From positions 372,001 to 436,000 of the forward strand of contig NZ_JADKYX010000004.1 in NCBI RefSeq assembly GCF_016093545.1: a stretch of 64,000 nucleotides of DNA, given 5' to 3'. The number at the start of each line of letters is the position of its first letter. Position 1 is the stretch's first letter. The notes beneath the pieces were generated by a model, which was given only the letters and a program-made list of their open reading frames with translations, was not told the DNA's origin and searched no databases. The DNA comes from Massilia rhizosphaerae (GTDB lineage: Bacteria > Pseudomonadota > Gammaproteobacteria > Burkholderiales > Burkholderiaceae_D). Position numbers and translations under genes: made by a program. Positions 44,296-54,091 of the stretch are shown piece after piece.

Positions 44296-44333
44296 GGGCG
44301 CGGGCATATCAATCTCACGCGAAAGGAATCGAC

Positions 44334-44717
44334 ATGTTCATCATCTCCACCTCGAAAGACAAAACCATCAACTGGCCGGTCAAGGTCGAAGTTGCTGCCG
44401 ACGGCGGCAAGATCAGCAAGTTCGAGTTTACCGGCACGTTCAAACTGCTCGACGACGACGATCGCGAGGCGCTGTTTCCCGAAGCAGACTCGGCCGACGA
44501 GGAAGCATCGACCGCCTTCGTGAAGGAGCAGACCGTCGACAACATCCTGAAGATCATGGTCGATTGGAAGCAGGTCGTTGACGAATCCAAGACGCCGATC
44601 GAGTTCAATCGTGACAACTTGCTCGCTGCTGCACGAAGCGTGAACGGCCTGGCCATCCTGCGCGCCATCAACAACGCCATCGGTGAAATCCGCGTCGGTG
44701 CCCGCGCAAAAAACTAA
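44334..44717 (+). CDS. Tail assembly chaperone, G-like (unshifted product)
   Basis: 127 aa, ATG 44334 with AAAGGA. FIISTSKDKTINWPVKVEV, DDDDREALFPE and NDNLLAAARSVNGL-like C-terminus (seen as RDNLLAAARSVNGLAILRA) are those of lambda-type G proteins. Ends in AAAAAAC TAA, a -1 slippery heptamer right before the stop. Confidence 0.85.
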   Translation: MFIISTSKDKTINWPVKVEVAADGGKISKFEFTGTFKLLDDDDREALFPEADSADEEASTAFVKEQTVDNILKIMVDWKQVVDESKTPIEFNRDNLLAAARSVNGLAILRAINNAIGEIRVGARAKN

Positions 44718-45082
44718 AGGAAGCCGCCGCGTTTTGGGCGCGCGGCGGCAAGCCTGCCGGCCCCGGCGTTGACGACGACCTCGCCCTGATGGGGCTTTCG
44801 TCGGATGAGGCTGCGAAGTGGGCCGGCGAAGAAGAGTTCGCAGACTTCGAAGTCTGGCCCGAGAACTGGCTGATCGTCGAGGTCTTCATGGCGATGAGCG
44901 ACCAGTGGATTTGGACGGGCGGCATGGAATCGCGACGGGCCGGGCTCAATCTCTGCGCGCTGCCCGTCGTCTACGAGGGCTTGGCGATCAGCCGCAAGCA
45001 GCGGCCCGAGGTGTTCCAGGGGCTGCAGGTAATGGCCTCCGCCGCTCTGGGTGTCATGCACAGCCGAATTTTAAGGGAATGA
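44334..45082 (+). CDS. Tail assembly chaperone fusion, GT-like, by -1 frameshift
   Basis: Proposed join 44334..44714 and 44714..45082, 249 aa. After slipping on A AAA AAC the ribosome reads LKEAAAFWARGGKPAG, then the DUF1799-like T part (LALMGLSSDEAAKWAGEEEF, FEVWPENWLIVEVFMAM, WTGGMESRRAGLN). The T frame has no ribosome site at its first ATG (44789), as expected when it is made only by frameshift. The G/GT ratio sets chaperoning of the tape measure. Confidence 0.8.
44708..44714 (+). promoter_or_regulatory. Slippery heptamer for programmed -1 frameshift
   Basis: A AAA AAC in the exact zero-frame phase (codons GCA AAA AAC TAA). GC-rich pairing GGCA/TGCC around 44746-44757 downstream could stimulate slippage. 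Confidence 0.8.
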
Positions 45083-45083
45083 T

Positions 45084-48000
45084 ATGCCAGCAGCAGTAAC
45101 CGTCGGTGGCCTGATCATCAACATGGCCGCGGAAACCAGCCAGCTCAAGACCGATATGGCGGAAGGCTCGCGCGTGGTCGACGCGGGCGCCAAGGCGATG
45201 ATCAATTCGCTGACCGGCGTTGTCGAGTCGTCCGATCGGGTCACGGATGCCGGTGCGCGGATGGTGAAACAGCTGCGGGACGAGATCGCCACGTTCGGTA
45301 TGACGAGCCAGCAGTTGGCGCAGCAAAAGGCGAACCTCGCCGGCGTCGGCGCCGAATACGAGGCGTTGACCCAGCGCCTCAACGCGATGCGCAGCGCCCA
45401 GGCCACGTTCGGACAGGACGTCAACGCCACGAGCACTGCGTTGCGCTCGCACGGCGCCGCTGCCCGCGAGGCGGGGGGGCATGTCGAGGAGTTCGGTTTT
45501 CGGACTGCGGCGTCGAAGCGCGAACTGCTGGTGCTGGCCCATGAGCTGAGTCAAGGGAACTACAAGCGTTTCGGTGGCTCGATGATGGTGTTGGCTGAAC
45601 AAACAGGCGCCGCTGGCGCGCTGTTTAGCGCGACAGGCCTCGCCGCGCTCGGCTTTGCCGCTGCAGTCGTCGGTGTTGGCGCTGCTGTGATCAAGGGAGC
45701 GGAAGATCAGCGAGCCATGAGCAACGCGCTGATCGAGACCGGAAATTATGCGGGATTGACGAGTGATTCTCTCAATGCATTGGCCCACGCTGCGATCGAA
45801 GCCGGTGGCAGCATCGGCGAAGCCAAGAAGGCTGTCACCGCGCTTGCCGCCAGCGGAAAATTCACAGGCGCTCAGATCGGCTACATCTCTGACGCTGCCA
45901 TCGCGATGGAGCACGCAGCCGGCAAATCGGTCGACAAGACGATCGAGGAATTCGAGACCCTGTCGGTGCAAACCAGCGGCAGCGCGATGCGGTCCAGCGA
46001 AACGATTTCGAAGGCGGCGCTCAAACTGGATGAGCAGTATCACTACCTGACCGAGTCGGTGTACGAGGAGATCCGTGCGCTCGAAAAGGATGGCGATCAA
46101 AAGGCGGCGTCGGCCCTGGCAACCGAGACCCTTGCAAAGGTGACGAAGGATCGCGCCGAGGAGATGGTGGGGAATATCGGCGCCATCCAGCGCGGATGGA
46201 ACAGTGTCAAGGAGGTAATCGGGGAAGTGGTCGATGGCCTCGGCAAGATTGGCGCGCGAAACACTGTCGCTTCCGATGCTGCAAAGGCCAGTGCGAAGCT
46301 CGCGTCATTCGACAATGGCTTGAAATCGGTCGGCATTACCGATCCCGAACATCAGTTGACGGGGAGTTGGGCTGAGACTCGTAAAAAGCTCGTGCTGGAC
46401 CTGGTTGCCGCCTACGGCAAGCTGAATCAGGCCGATGCTGCAGCGATCGCGGTTGGTAAGGAGCGCATGACGCAAACCGAAGCGAATCTTGCTGCTTCGC
46501 GCATCGAGCAGGACAACATGAGGCTCGGCAAAAAGGGGCTGACTGAGCTCGATGAGGCAATCCAGCGGTATGGCCAAGACCTGGCGAAAATCGCTGCCGC
46601 AAACCCGACCAGCAAGCTGCTTGACCAAGATGAGGTCAATCGGCACATGCAGATGCTGATGAAGGCGCATACGCAAACCCGAGGTAATGACGACAGGGCT
46701 GCTCTTCTGCAGGACCGGCTGACCATCGAGCAGACCGCGCTCGATCGCGAGAAATCGATCTACGATGCGCGCGGCAAGATGCTCGACCTGTATCACTCGA
46801 AGTTCGGCATGGCGGACGCGGAATTTTATGCCGGCCGCGAGGCAGCACGCGCCGAATACGTCGCGTCCGAGGCCCTCGCGTTCGCCAAAGAGGCAGCACT
46901 GCTCAAGGCGTCGGAAGCCCAGGCGCGAAATCCGCAAGAGGTCGCGGCCGCAAAAGAAAAGTATGACCAACTGGTAAAGGCGCATTCGAAGTTCGTGGAC
47001 GATATGCGTAACGCGGGCGGCGAGGACGCCGTCGGGGCCGAGGCGAGCGTGAAGAAGCAATACGACGACCTCGTCAAGGCCACGGTAAATGCCGGCGCGG
47101 CCAGCATCAAGAGTCTGGACGACCAGATCGTAAAGCAGCGCGAGCACAACGCCGAAATCGGCAAGACGAAGGAGCAGATCGAGCTTGCCAAGCAGGCACA
47201 GGTTGACGCGGCCACTGCCCAGATGCAAAGCGATGCAGATTATCTGCGCGATGGGATGGCCAAGTGGGCTTTGGATGACCAGTCGCGTGCTCTGTACGAA
47301 ATCCGCCTCCGGAACCTAGACGACGAGATTGCCCGTCGGCGCACGCTGGCCGGTCTTTACGCCGATGGCGCAGATGCCGAGGCGATAGCGAAAGCATCGA
47401 CTGAACTCGACAAGTTCCTGGATCCGACCAAGGCGCATAACTTCGGCAATGCGCTGAAGGGATCGCTCAATGGCGCGACGAAATCGATGGTCGACCTGAC
47501 CAGCGCGATGATGAAGTATGGCGCGCACCAGGCGGCGAACGATAAGGCGCGTGCACAAGCCGCCATTCTGAGCAAAGGCAACGACGTAGATCAAGCGAAG
47601 GCAGCCGTTGCCCTCGACGCGATCAATCGCCGCAGCACGCAAGAGCAGCTCGCGGGCTACGGCAACATGGCCAGCGCAGCGGCTGGCTTCTTCGGCGAGC
47701 ATAGCCGCGGCTACCAAGCCCTGATGACCGTGTCGCAGGCGTTCCACGCTGCCGAGCTGGCGATGACGATGGCCGAGCTGGTGCCCAAGGCGGTCAGCGC
47801 TGTGCTGACACAGGGACAGGGCGACCCGTACACCGCGTTCGGCCGCATGGCTGCGATGGGTGCTCTGGTGGCTGGCCTGGGCGTGGCGATCGGCGGTATT
47901 GGCGGACATTCCGATACCGCGGCAAAGGACCGCCAAGCTGCGCAAGGCACCGGTACGGTGTTGGGTGACAGCAGCGCGAAATCCGAGTCGATCAAGAAGG

Positions 48001-50447
48001 TGCTCGACATGGTCGAGAAGAACACTTATCAGGGTCTCGCGATCAACAACAGTATGTTGACCACGCTGCGCAGCATCGACAGCAACATCGGCAGCTTTGC
48101 AGGCCAACTGGTAAAGAGTACGAACGTCACCGCCCCGGATGTTGGCAACTTGGCCCACGGCTATGGTACGACGAATCTTGGCGCAGCAGACATGACGGCA
48201 ACCGGAGCTGAGATCGGTTCATACTGGGGGCCAATCGGCACCGCTGTAGGTGCAGTCGCTGGCTACATTGCCAGCAAGATTCCTGTGTTTCAAAACCTAT
48301 TCACGTCGATCGTGGGCGGCAAGCAGAGCGTCGAGGACTCGGGATTCGGCATCAATCCCGCAAATCTCGCGTCGCTCGTGGACGGCGGAGCGCATGCCTT
48401 TCAGTACGCGGACATCAACACGTCTGGAGGCTGGTTCGGCAGAGACAAGCACAGCGAACAAACCACGGAGCTGAACGCCGCCGCTAACCAGCAGTTCACT
48501 GCAATCATCAAATCGCTGGCAGGCAGCGTCAAAAGTGCAGGCGACATGCTCGGGCTCGCAGGTGATGACTTTACCGCCAAGCTGAACGGCTTTGTGGTCG
48601 ATGTCGGCCATGTCAGCCTTAAGGGCCTCAAGGGTGACGAGCTGCAAAAGGCAGTCGAATCAGTGTTCGCGAAGCTTGGCGACGACATGGCTCGGTATGC
48701 CGTCAGCGGCCTGCAGGAGCTCCAGCAGGTGGGGGAGGGCTATCTCGAAACACTGGTGCGTGTTGCTGCCGAATATCAAACCGTCGACGTGGTGTTCCAA
48801 TCGTTCGGGAAAACGTTCGGTGCGGTGGGGATGGCGTCGATCGGGGCGCGCGACAGGCTCGTGCAGTTGGCCGGTGGGCTGGACAAGTTCACCAGTCAAG
48901 GCGAGTACTTCCTGGCGAACTTCTTCAGCGACCAAGAGCAGGCCGCGGCTCTGCGGAAACGGATCGACCCGACACTGGCGCAGTATGGCCTTTCGTCCGA
49001 GGGAGAGAATGCGTCCAAGGCGTTCCGCGACTTCGTCATCAGTCTCGATACGACGACCGATGCCGGTGCGAAGGCCTACACGACGTTGATGACGATCGCG
49101 CCGGCGCTGAAGACGATCATCGATGCCGGGAAGAGTGCACTCGACGAGCGGAAGTCCCTGCAGGACAAATACGACGAACTGACGATGACGTCAACGCAGT
49201 TGCGCGAGAAGGAGCGCTCGGCGGTCGATGCGAGCAATCTGGCGCTGTATGACCGGGTTGCAGCGCTGCAGGCTGAAAAGGATGCGGCGAGCACCTTGCT
49301 TGGTGACGTCGATGGTGCGTTCTCGATTCTACAAAAGGTGGTTGAGCGCGAAAAGACGGCGGTACAGACGGTTATCGATGCGCACACGGCTGCGGTGAGC
49401 AAGCTGCAGTCGCTTTCTCAATCCCTGCACAGTACCTTGAACAGCATGATGTCGCCGGACCAGCAGGTAATGGCGCGCACGGCTGGCCAGGCGCAGATCC
49501 GGGCCGCGCTGGCGATTGCGAAAGCAGGCGGTCCGCTTCCTGATGCGGAATCTCTTAAGGATGCACTGAGTGCGGTATCGAAGTCGTCTATGGACCAATT
49601 CGGATCGTATCGGGACTACCTCAAGGACCTGTATCAAACGCAGAACGATATCGCCTCTCTTGGCAACGTCACGGACAACCAGCTTTCGGTAGAGCAGAAA
49701 TCACTCGCCGCGGCGCAGGACCAACTGAAAGCACTTGATTCGATCCTGGTGAAGTATCAGGACCAGATCGACGTGCTGAAAGGACAGTCGACCACGCTGC
49801 TGTCGATCGATCAGGCGATGCAAGGCCTGTCGACGGCGATCATGGCTGCGAAGGGCAATCCTGTTGTTGCGGCCACCTCGAGCATCAACGATGCCTACCA
49901 GAGCATGCTCGGGCGCGCGCCAGATGCAACCGGACTCGCGTATTGGCAGCAACAGGCCGCGGGCGGGGTATCGGCATCGGACATCACGTCGGCGATTGGG
50001 GCTTCGGCAGAGGGGCAGGTTCAGAAGGCTTACAAGGACCTGCTTGGGCGCTACGCAGAGGCGACCGGATTGAACTACTGGCTGAAGTCCGGCTCTTCGA
50101 TCGATTCGATCAGGGCGGCCATCATGCAATCGGGAGAGTACAAGTCACTGCACCCGTTTGCGGTCGGCACGAACTTCATCCCCGAGGACATGCCGGCTAT
50201 GGTTCATAAGGGCGAGCGGATCATTCCGGCTGCCGATAACCGCGCGTTGATGGCGCGGCTTACCAGCCCATCGAGCAACAACGACGCGCTGGTGGCCGAA
50301 GTGAAGGCGCTGCGTCAGGAAATCGCGCAGCTCCGGACCAACAACAGTGCTGAGAACGTCGCCCAGGTGAAGCAGTTGCAGCAGACGGTTGATCTGTTGA
50401 CCCGCGTGATTTACGGCGGCGACTCCATCCAAACTAGAGCGGGCTAA
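45084..50447 (+). CDS. Tail length tape measure protein with C-terminal DUF4214 repeats
   Basis: 1787 aa. N-terminus VTVGGLIINMAAETSQLKTD and VLAHELSQGNYKRFGGSMMV match the prophage tail length tape measure family; hydrophobic segments near 190-215 and 920-970 fit its membrane-channel role; long coiled coils fill the middle. Near residues 1600-1700 are two DUF4214-type repeats (AYQSMLGRAPDATGLAYW and AYKDLLGRYAEATGLNYW). The last part has FIPEDMPAMVHKGERIIPA, a common tape-measure ending. The length implies a tail of roughly 270 nm by the usual 0.15 nm per residue rule. Confidence 0.92.
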   Translation: MPAAVTVGGLIINMAAETSQLKTDMAEGSRVVDAGAKAMINSLTGVVESSDRVTDAGARMVKQLRDEIATFGMTSQQLAQQKANLAGVGAEYEALTQRLNAMRSAQATFGQDVNATSTALRSHGAAAREAGGHVEEFGFRTAASKRELLVLAHELSQGNYKRFGGSMMVLAEQTGAAGALFSATGLAALGFAAAVVGVGAAVIKGAEDQRAMSNALIETGNYAGLTSDSLNALAHAAIEAGGSIGEAKKAVTALAASGKFTGAQIGYISDAAIAMEHAAGKSVDKTIEEFETLSVQTSGSAMRSSETISKAALKLDEQYHYLTESVYEEIRALEKDGDQKAASALATETLAKVTKDRAEEMVGNIGAIQRGWNSVKEVIGEVVDGLGKIGARNTVASDAAKASAKLASFDNGLKSVGITDPEHQLTGSWAETRKKLVLDLVAAYGKLNQADAAAIAVGKERMTQTEANLAASRIEQDNMRLGKKGLTELDEAIQRYGQDLAKIAAANPTSKLLDQDEVNRHMQMLMKAHTQTRGNDDRAALLQDRLTIEQTALDREKSIYDARGKMLDLYHSKFGMADAEFYAGREAARAEYVASEALAFAKEAALLKASEAQARNPQEVAAAKEKYDQLVKAHSKFVDDMRNAGGEDAVGAEASVKKQYDDLVKATVNAGAASIKSLDDQIVKQREHNAEIGKTKEQIELAKQAQVDAATAQMQSDADYLRDGMAKWALDDQSRALYEIRLRNLDDEIARRRTLAGLYADGADAEAIAKASTELDKFLDPTKAHNFGNALKGSLNGATKSMVDLTSAMMKYGAHQAANDKARAQAAILSKGNDVDQAKAAVALDAINRRSTQEQLAGYGNMASAAAGFFGEHSRGYQALMTVSQAFHAAELAMTMAELVPKAVSAVLTQGQGDPYTAFGRMAAMGALVAGLGVAIGGIGGHSDTAAKDRQAAQGTGTVLGDSSAKSESIKKVLDMVEKNTYQGLAINNSMLTTLRSIDSNIGSFAGQLVKSTNVTAPDVGNLAHGYGTTNLGAADMTATGAEIGSYWGPIGTAVGAVAGYIASKIPVFQNLFTSIVGGKQSVEDSGFGINPANLASLVDGGAHAFQYADINTSGGWFGRDKHSEQTTELNAAANQQFTAIIKSLAGSVKSAGDMLGLAGDDFTAKLNGFVVDVGHVSLKGLKGDELQKAVESVFAKLGDDMARYAVSGLQELQQVGEGYLETLVRVAAEYQTVDVVFQSFGKTFGAVGMASIGARDRLVQLAGGLDKFTSQGEYFLANFFSDQEQAAALRKRIDPTLAQYGLSSEGENASKAFRDFVISLDTTTDAGAKAYTTLMTIAPALKTIIDAGKSALDERKSLQDKYDELTMTSTQLREKERSAVDASNLALYDRVAALQAEKDAASTLLGDVDGAFSILQKVVEREKTAVQTVIDAHTAAVSKLQSLSQSLHSTLNSMMSPDQQVMARTAGQAQIRAALAIAKAGGPLPDAESLKDALSAVSKSSMDQFGSYRDYLKDLYQTQNDIASLGNVTDNQLSVEQKSLAAAQDQLKALDSILVKYQDQIDVLKGQSTTLLSIDQAMQGLSTAIMAAKGNPVVAATSSINDAYQSMLGRAPDATGLAYWQQQAAGGVSASDITSAIGASAEGQVQKAYKDLLGRYAEATGLNYWLKSGSSIDSIRAAIMQSGEYKSLHPFAVGTNFIPEDMPAMVHKGERIIPAADNRALMARLTSPSSNNDALVAEVKALRQEIAQLRTNNSAENVAQVKQLQQTVDLLTRVIYGGDSIQTRAG

Positions 50448-50453
50448 TCCACG

Positions 50454-51995
50454 ATGATGATTATCGACCCCGTCGCCCTGGGCGACGTGGCGTGCACGCG
50501 CGCGTCTGTAAAGTACGTGTACGACCGAACCGGCACGCTGGTACAGGTGCCGGTTAATACCTTGGCGGTGACGTATGACCCAAGCGATTTGACGAAGGCG
50601 CCCTATGCGCTGGTAGAGGACTCGGCGACGAATCTGTGCTCGTGGTCTACTGCAATCGATTCTAACTGGGCGAACAACGGGGCTACCTGGACCGCTAATT
50701 TCGGCACTGCGCCTGATGGCACGCTATCGACTACGTTGGTCAGCAGCGGTACGAAATATCGCAGCATTGGCGGGTTGACGATTGGCGCTGACTACACGTT
50801 TTCCGAATTCGTAAGGGCGGGTTCTTCGCATACGATTTGGATATACGCAGATGGCATGCCGTTGAGTACTCATGTTGTCTTAGACTTATCTACGCAGACG
50901 TTTTCCGGAGTTACTGGAAGCGTCACTAGTATGGGGTGTGAATACGTCGGCAACGGAATGTATCGTGTTTGGATGTCGTTCCAGCCGAGCGGATCAACTT
51001 GCGCCATTCATGCGTACCCATCCGGCGGAAGCGTTGAATTTTGGGGTGTTCAGTTAGAGGTTGGGCTGACACCGAGCAGCTACATCCCAACTAGTGGCTC
51101 TGTCGTCACTCGTGCTGCCGACACTGTCGCTTCTGGTGCGGGCTTGGTGTATTCGAATGTGTCGATCACCGAAACGGCATACAGCAGCGCGTCGACGTAT
51201 GCGAAGGATGCCATCGTCTATGACCCAGCGACATACCTGATGTATCAGTCGCTCATCGATGGCAATGTGGGACATGCCCTGTCTGACACGGCCTCGTGGA
51301 CGCCATTGCTAACCATGGTGAACCGCTGGTCGATGTTCGACCAGTACAACAATACTCAGACCAGCAACGCCGAGGAAATCATCGTCGTGCTGCAGCCGAA
51401 AGCGCTCGCACAGGGTGTTTACATCGGCAACGTGGATGCGAGCGACATCCGCATCTCCACATACGACCCGACAGATGGCCTGGTGTACCAGGAAGTCCAG
51501 GACTTGATCATCTCGGATTCAGGAAGCTCGTTCTACAACTGGAGTTTCAAGCGGATCCGCAAGAGGTCGTATGCGGTGTCGGTCCAGTTGCCGCCCTACT
51601 ACACCGGGCTCGTGACAATCGCATTTAGGAAGCCCAGCGGGACAGCGAAATGCGGCATGTGCGTGTTGGGCCCGCTCGTTGACGTCGGTCTTGCGCAATA
51701 TGGCCTGTCCCGTGAGATCAAGGACTACTCCACGGTGAACTTCAACTTCGACGGCACGAGCAACGTCGTGAAGCGCAATTTCGCAAAGATCATGGACGTC
51801 GACGTGATCCTCGACAACGTCTACATCGACAGCGTTATTGAATCGCTCGAGAACTACAGACAGAAGCCCGTCGCCTGGATCGGGGCCGCGGCTTATGGCT
51901 CCGCCTGCCTGTACGGCACGTACACCAGCTTCAAGAATGTCATCCAGTATCCGACTGTGTCGGCAATGAACCTGCAAATCCAAGGAACTGTTTAA
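50454..51995 (+). CDS. Tail/spike protein with carbohydrate-binding-like domain
   Basis: 513 aa. Residues 55-225 (ATNLCSWSTAIDSNWANNGA, FSEFVRAGSSHTIWIYADG, VEFWGVQLEVGLTPSSYIPT, TRAADTV) are a beta-sandwich of the phage head spike fibre/CBM type. The C-terminal half is beta-rich and ends with QKPVAWIGAAAYGSACLYGT, as in distal tail or hub proteins. Lies directly after the tape measure where distal tail genes belong. Start at 50454 or 50457. Confidence 0.72.
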   Translation: MMIIDPVALGDVACTRASVKYVYDRTGTLVQVPVNTLAVTYDPSDLTKAPYALVEDSATNLCSWSTAIDSNWANNGATWTANFGTAPDGTLSTTLVSSGTKYRSIGGLTIGADYTFSEFVRAGSSHTIWIYADGMPLSTHVVLDLSTQTFSGVTGSVTSMGCEYVGNGMYRVWMSFQPSGSTCAIHAYPSGGSVEFWGVQLEVGLTPSSYIPTSGSVVTRAADTVASGAGLVYSNVSITETAYSSASTYAKDAIVYDPATYLMYQSLIDGNVGHALSDTASWTPLLTMVNRWSMFDQYNNTQTSNAEEIIVVLQPKALAQGVYIGNVDASDIRISTYDPTDGLVYQEVQDLIISDSGSSFYNWSFKRIRKRSYAVSVQLPPYYTGLVTIAFRKPSGTAKCGMCVLGPLVDVGLAQYGLSREIKDYSTVNFNFDGTSNVVKRNFAKIMDVDVILDNVYIDSVIESLENYRQKPVAWIGAAAYGSACLYGTYTSFKNVIQYPTVSAMNLQIQGTV

Positions 51996-53035
51996 TGACG
52001 ATCACAACACTGCTTGACCCTACGCTGCTGCCGGCGCGAACGATGGACCAATCTGCGTTCGATGCGGCGATGGCGTACCTGATGACGAACCTTCCGACCT
52101 GGGGCACGCAGACGAACGCGCTTCAGGCCAACCTGAACGCCATTGCGTATGGCGGGGTATATGCGCTGTCCTACAAGTGGGGCACGTCGGTCAATGCCTC
52201 TGTGGGCTTCACAGCCGGCGGCTTCATTGGACTTTCAGACGGTGTTAGTAACAGCATTATGGCGACGCCCGCGAATGCCGTCAGCATCTACCTGGATACG
52301 AAAGACCTGTCGACGGTGTCCGTCGCCGCTTTGCTAAACAGCACCGTATCTGGCAACAGCAGCGCCATAAAGGGACACATTAGACTTGTGAAGCAGGGGG
52401 ATGCGTCGAAATGGGCGCGCTTTTCAGTGACAGGCTATTCGCAAAACGGCGGCGGCCTGTACGGCCAGTTCACCGTTCAGTTCATCGACTCCAGTTCAAC
52501 CACGCCTTTCGCTACGAACGACACCGTCATGCTGTTATTCCAGCGCACGGGCGACAAAGGCGACATCGGTCCGTCTGGATACACGCCGACGTACATGTAC
52601 GTGCGCGACGAGAAAGCGAACGGTTCCGGTGCCGGGACGGCACTTAACGGCGCAACGGTACGCGTGCTGAATACGGTCAAGGTGAACACGATCAGCGGTG
52701 CGTCGCTCGCGTCGAACACCGTCACGCTGCCAGCCGGTACGTACGAATATGCCGGCAGCGTACCCGGCTATCAATGCAATGCGTTCCAAGCGCAATTATG
52801 GAACTCAACGGACAGCCTCTCAGTCGACATGGGCACGAGTGAAATAAGCACCGCCACGAACGCTGTGCAGGTCCGGTCCCTTGTGAGGGGGACATTTACG
52901 ATCAGTGCCAGTAAATCGTTTCAGTTGCGCCATCTTCAAGTGAATGGCGGTTCAGGCACCTTCGGCTATCCAGCCGGCAACGCCGGCAGCGTGGTCGAGG
53001 TCTATTCTGAAATTCTCTTTAAGAAGATTGCATAA
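51995..53035 (+). CDS. Tail fibre with collagen-like stalk and jelly-roll head
   Basis: 346 aa. Residues 1-180 form a virion-proximal part (MTITTLLDPTLLPARTMDQS, FDAAMAYLMTNLPTWG), a short collagen-like link GDKGDIGPSGYTP near 188-200, and a C-terminal TNF/C1q-like beta domain (TVTLPAGTYEYAGSVPGYQC, NAVQVRSLVRGTFTI, GSVVEVYSEILFKKI). Trimeric receptor-binding fibre by analogy. Confidence 0.8.
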   Translation: MTITTLLDPTLLPARTMDQSAFDAAMAYLMTNLPTWGTQTNALQANLNAIAYGGVYALSYKWGTSVNASVGFTAGGFIGLSDGVSNSIMATPANAVSIYLDTKDLSTVSVAALLNSTVSGNSSAIKGHIRLVKQGDASKWARFSVTGYSQNGGGLYGQFTVQFIDSSSTTPFATNDTVMLLFQRTGDKGDIGPSGYTPTYMYVRDEKANGSGAGTALNGATVRVLNTVKVNTISGASLASNTVTLPAGTYEYAGSVPGYQCNAFQAQLWNSTDSLSVDMGTSEISTATNAVQVRSLVRGTFTISASKSFQLRHLQVNGGSGTFGYPAGNAGSVVEVYSEILFKKIA

Positions 53036-53622
53036 TGGGCGAAATTATCGATTCGCCGGTCGAGCCGGCAACCCTCGAGCCGCAAGCTGTACGCTACGTC
53101 ACATTCGCATTCGACGGAACCCTCGACGGCTGTTATTTGCAAGTGCCCCCAGAGACGCACGCCGACTGCATGATCGTCGTCGATGATGCTATCGCCGAGG
53201 CGTGGCCGCATTACTGCGCCAATGCCACGCGTGACGGAGTCGAGCTCGCGCCGCCACTGGCGATCGACCTGGCTGCGCTTAAGGCAGCGAAGAACGACGA
53301 GATTAATGCCTGGCGTGCTGCCACGAACTTGTCTACGTTCCCGCACGCAGGGAAAGAAATCGCCTGCGATGCGCTGTCCAGATCGGATATCGACGGAGTC
53401 GCCAACAACATCGCGCTGTTTGGCACGTTCCCTGATGGATTCCCGGGCGGATGGAAGGCGACGGACAACACGATGGTGCCGTTGGCTGACGTCGACGCCT
53501 TCCGTGCCATGTATGCGTCGATGACCGCTAAGGGTACCGAGAACTTCAACCATGCCCAGACCCTCAAGGCGCAGCTCGCATCAGCGACCACGCCGGATGA
53601 GGTTGCTGCGATCGTGTGGTGA
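53035..53622 (+). CDS. DUF4376-type tail fibre assembly protein
   Basis: 195 aa. Near the middle LAALKAAKNDEINAWRAATN, IACDALSRSDIDGVANNIAL and a later VPLADVDAFRAMYASM match DUF4376, found in tail fibre chaperones or fibre tips. One-base overlap with the fibre gene supports the link. Confidence 0.8.
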   Translation: MGEIIDSPVEPATLEPQAVRYVTFAFDGTLDGCYLQVPPETHADCMIVVDDAIAEAWPHYCANATRDGVELAPPLAIDLAALKAAKNDEINAWRAATNLSTFPHAGKEIACDALSRSDIDGVANNIALFGTFPDGFPGGWKATDNTMVPLADVDAFRAMYASMTAKGTENFNHAQTLKAQLASATTPDEVAAIVW

Positions 53623-53626
53623 TGCC

Positions 53627-54091
53627 ATGGCCCTCCGCGCAGCGTTTTATAAAGGTACGCACGCCGGCGTCCCGGGCGTCTACAACCGCTTGGTGCGCTG
53701 GTGGACGCGCAGCCCATACTCGCACGTCGAGTTGATATTTCACGACGGTGAGGAAGCCGCTTCATCGTCGTTTATGGATGGCGGCGTACGCTTTAAGAAG
53801 ATCGATTTCGACCTGGCCCTGTGGGATTTCGTCGACCTGCCGGGCGCGCTAGAGGCATCGGCACATCAGTGGTTCGCTAATCACGTTGGCCAAGCGTACG
53901 ACCTCCTGGGAAATCTGCATTTCGTCGTGTCCGCCATCGGCGATGACAAGCGCAAATGGTTCTGCTCCGAAGCGGTGGCCGCGGCACTCGGCATGCCGGA
54001 TCCAGCGCGATTTGATCCCGGGACGCTGCACGCGGCCCTCAGTTTCCTCAACCAACCCGCTTCGGCGGGTTCTTTATTGGGCAAAACGTGA
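53627..54091 (+). CDS. Permuted NlpC/P60 (YiiX-like) cysteine amidase/peptidase
   Basis: 154 aa, ATG 53627. Circularly permuted papain-like pattern: His33 in YSHVELIF comes before Cys113 in WFCSEAVAA, with HVGQAYDLLGNL between. Such proteins cleave peptidoglycan peptides or lipid amides; here it may help DNA entry or lysis. The last codons overlap a terminator-like hairpin and the next gene. Confidence 0.8.
   Translation: MALRAAFYKGTHAGVPGVYNRLVRWWTRSPYSHVELIFHDGEEAASSSFMDGGVRFKKIDFDLALWDFVDLPGALEASAHQWFANHVGQAYDLLGNLHFVVSAIGDDKRKWFCSEAVAAALGMPDPARFDPGTLHAALSFLNQPASAGSLLGKT
54054..54077 (+). terminator. Terminator-like hairpin at the end of the NlpC-like gene
   Basis: AACCCGC-TTCG-GCGGGTT then CTTTATT, within codons for NQPASAGSL. 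Same stem as the one at 43223, in front of the lysis genes. Confidence 0.65.
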
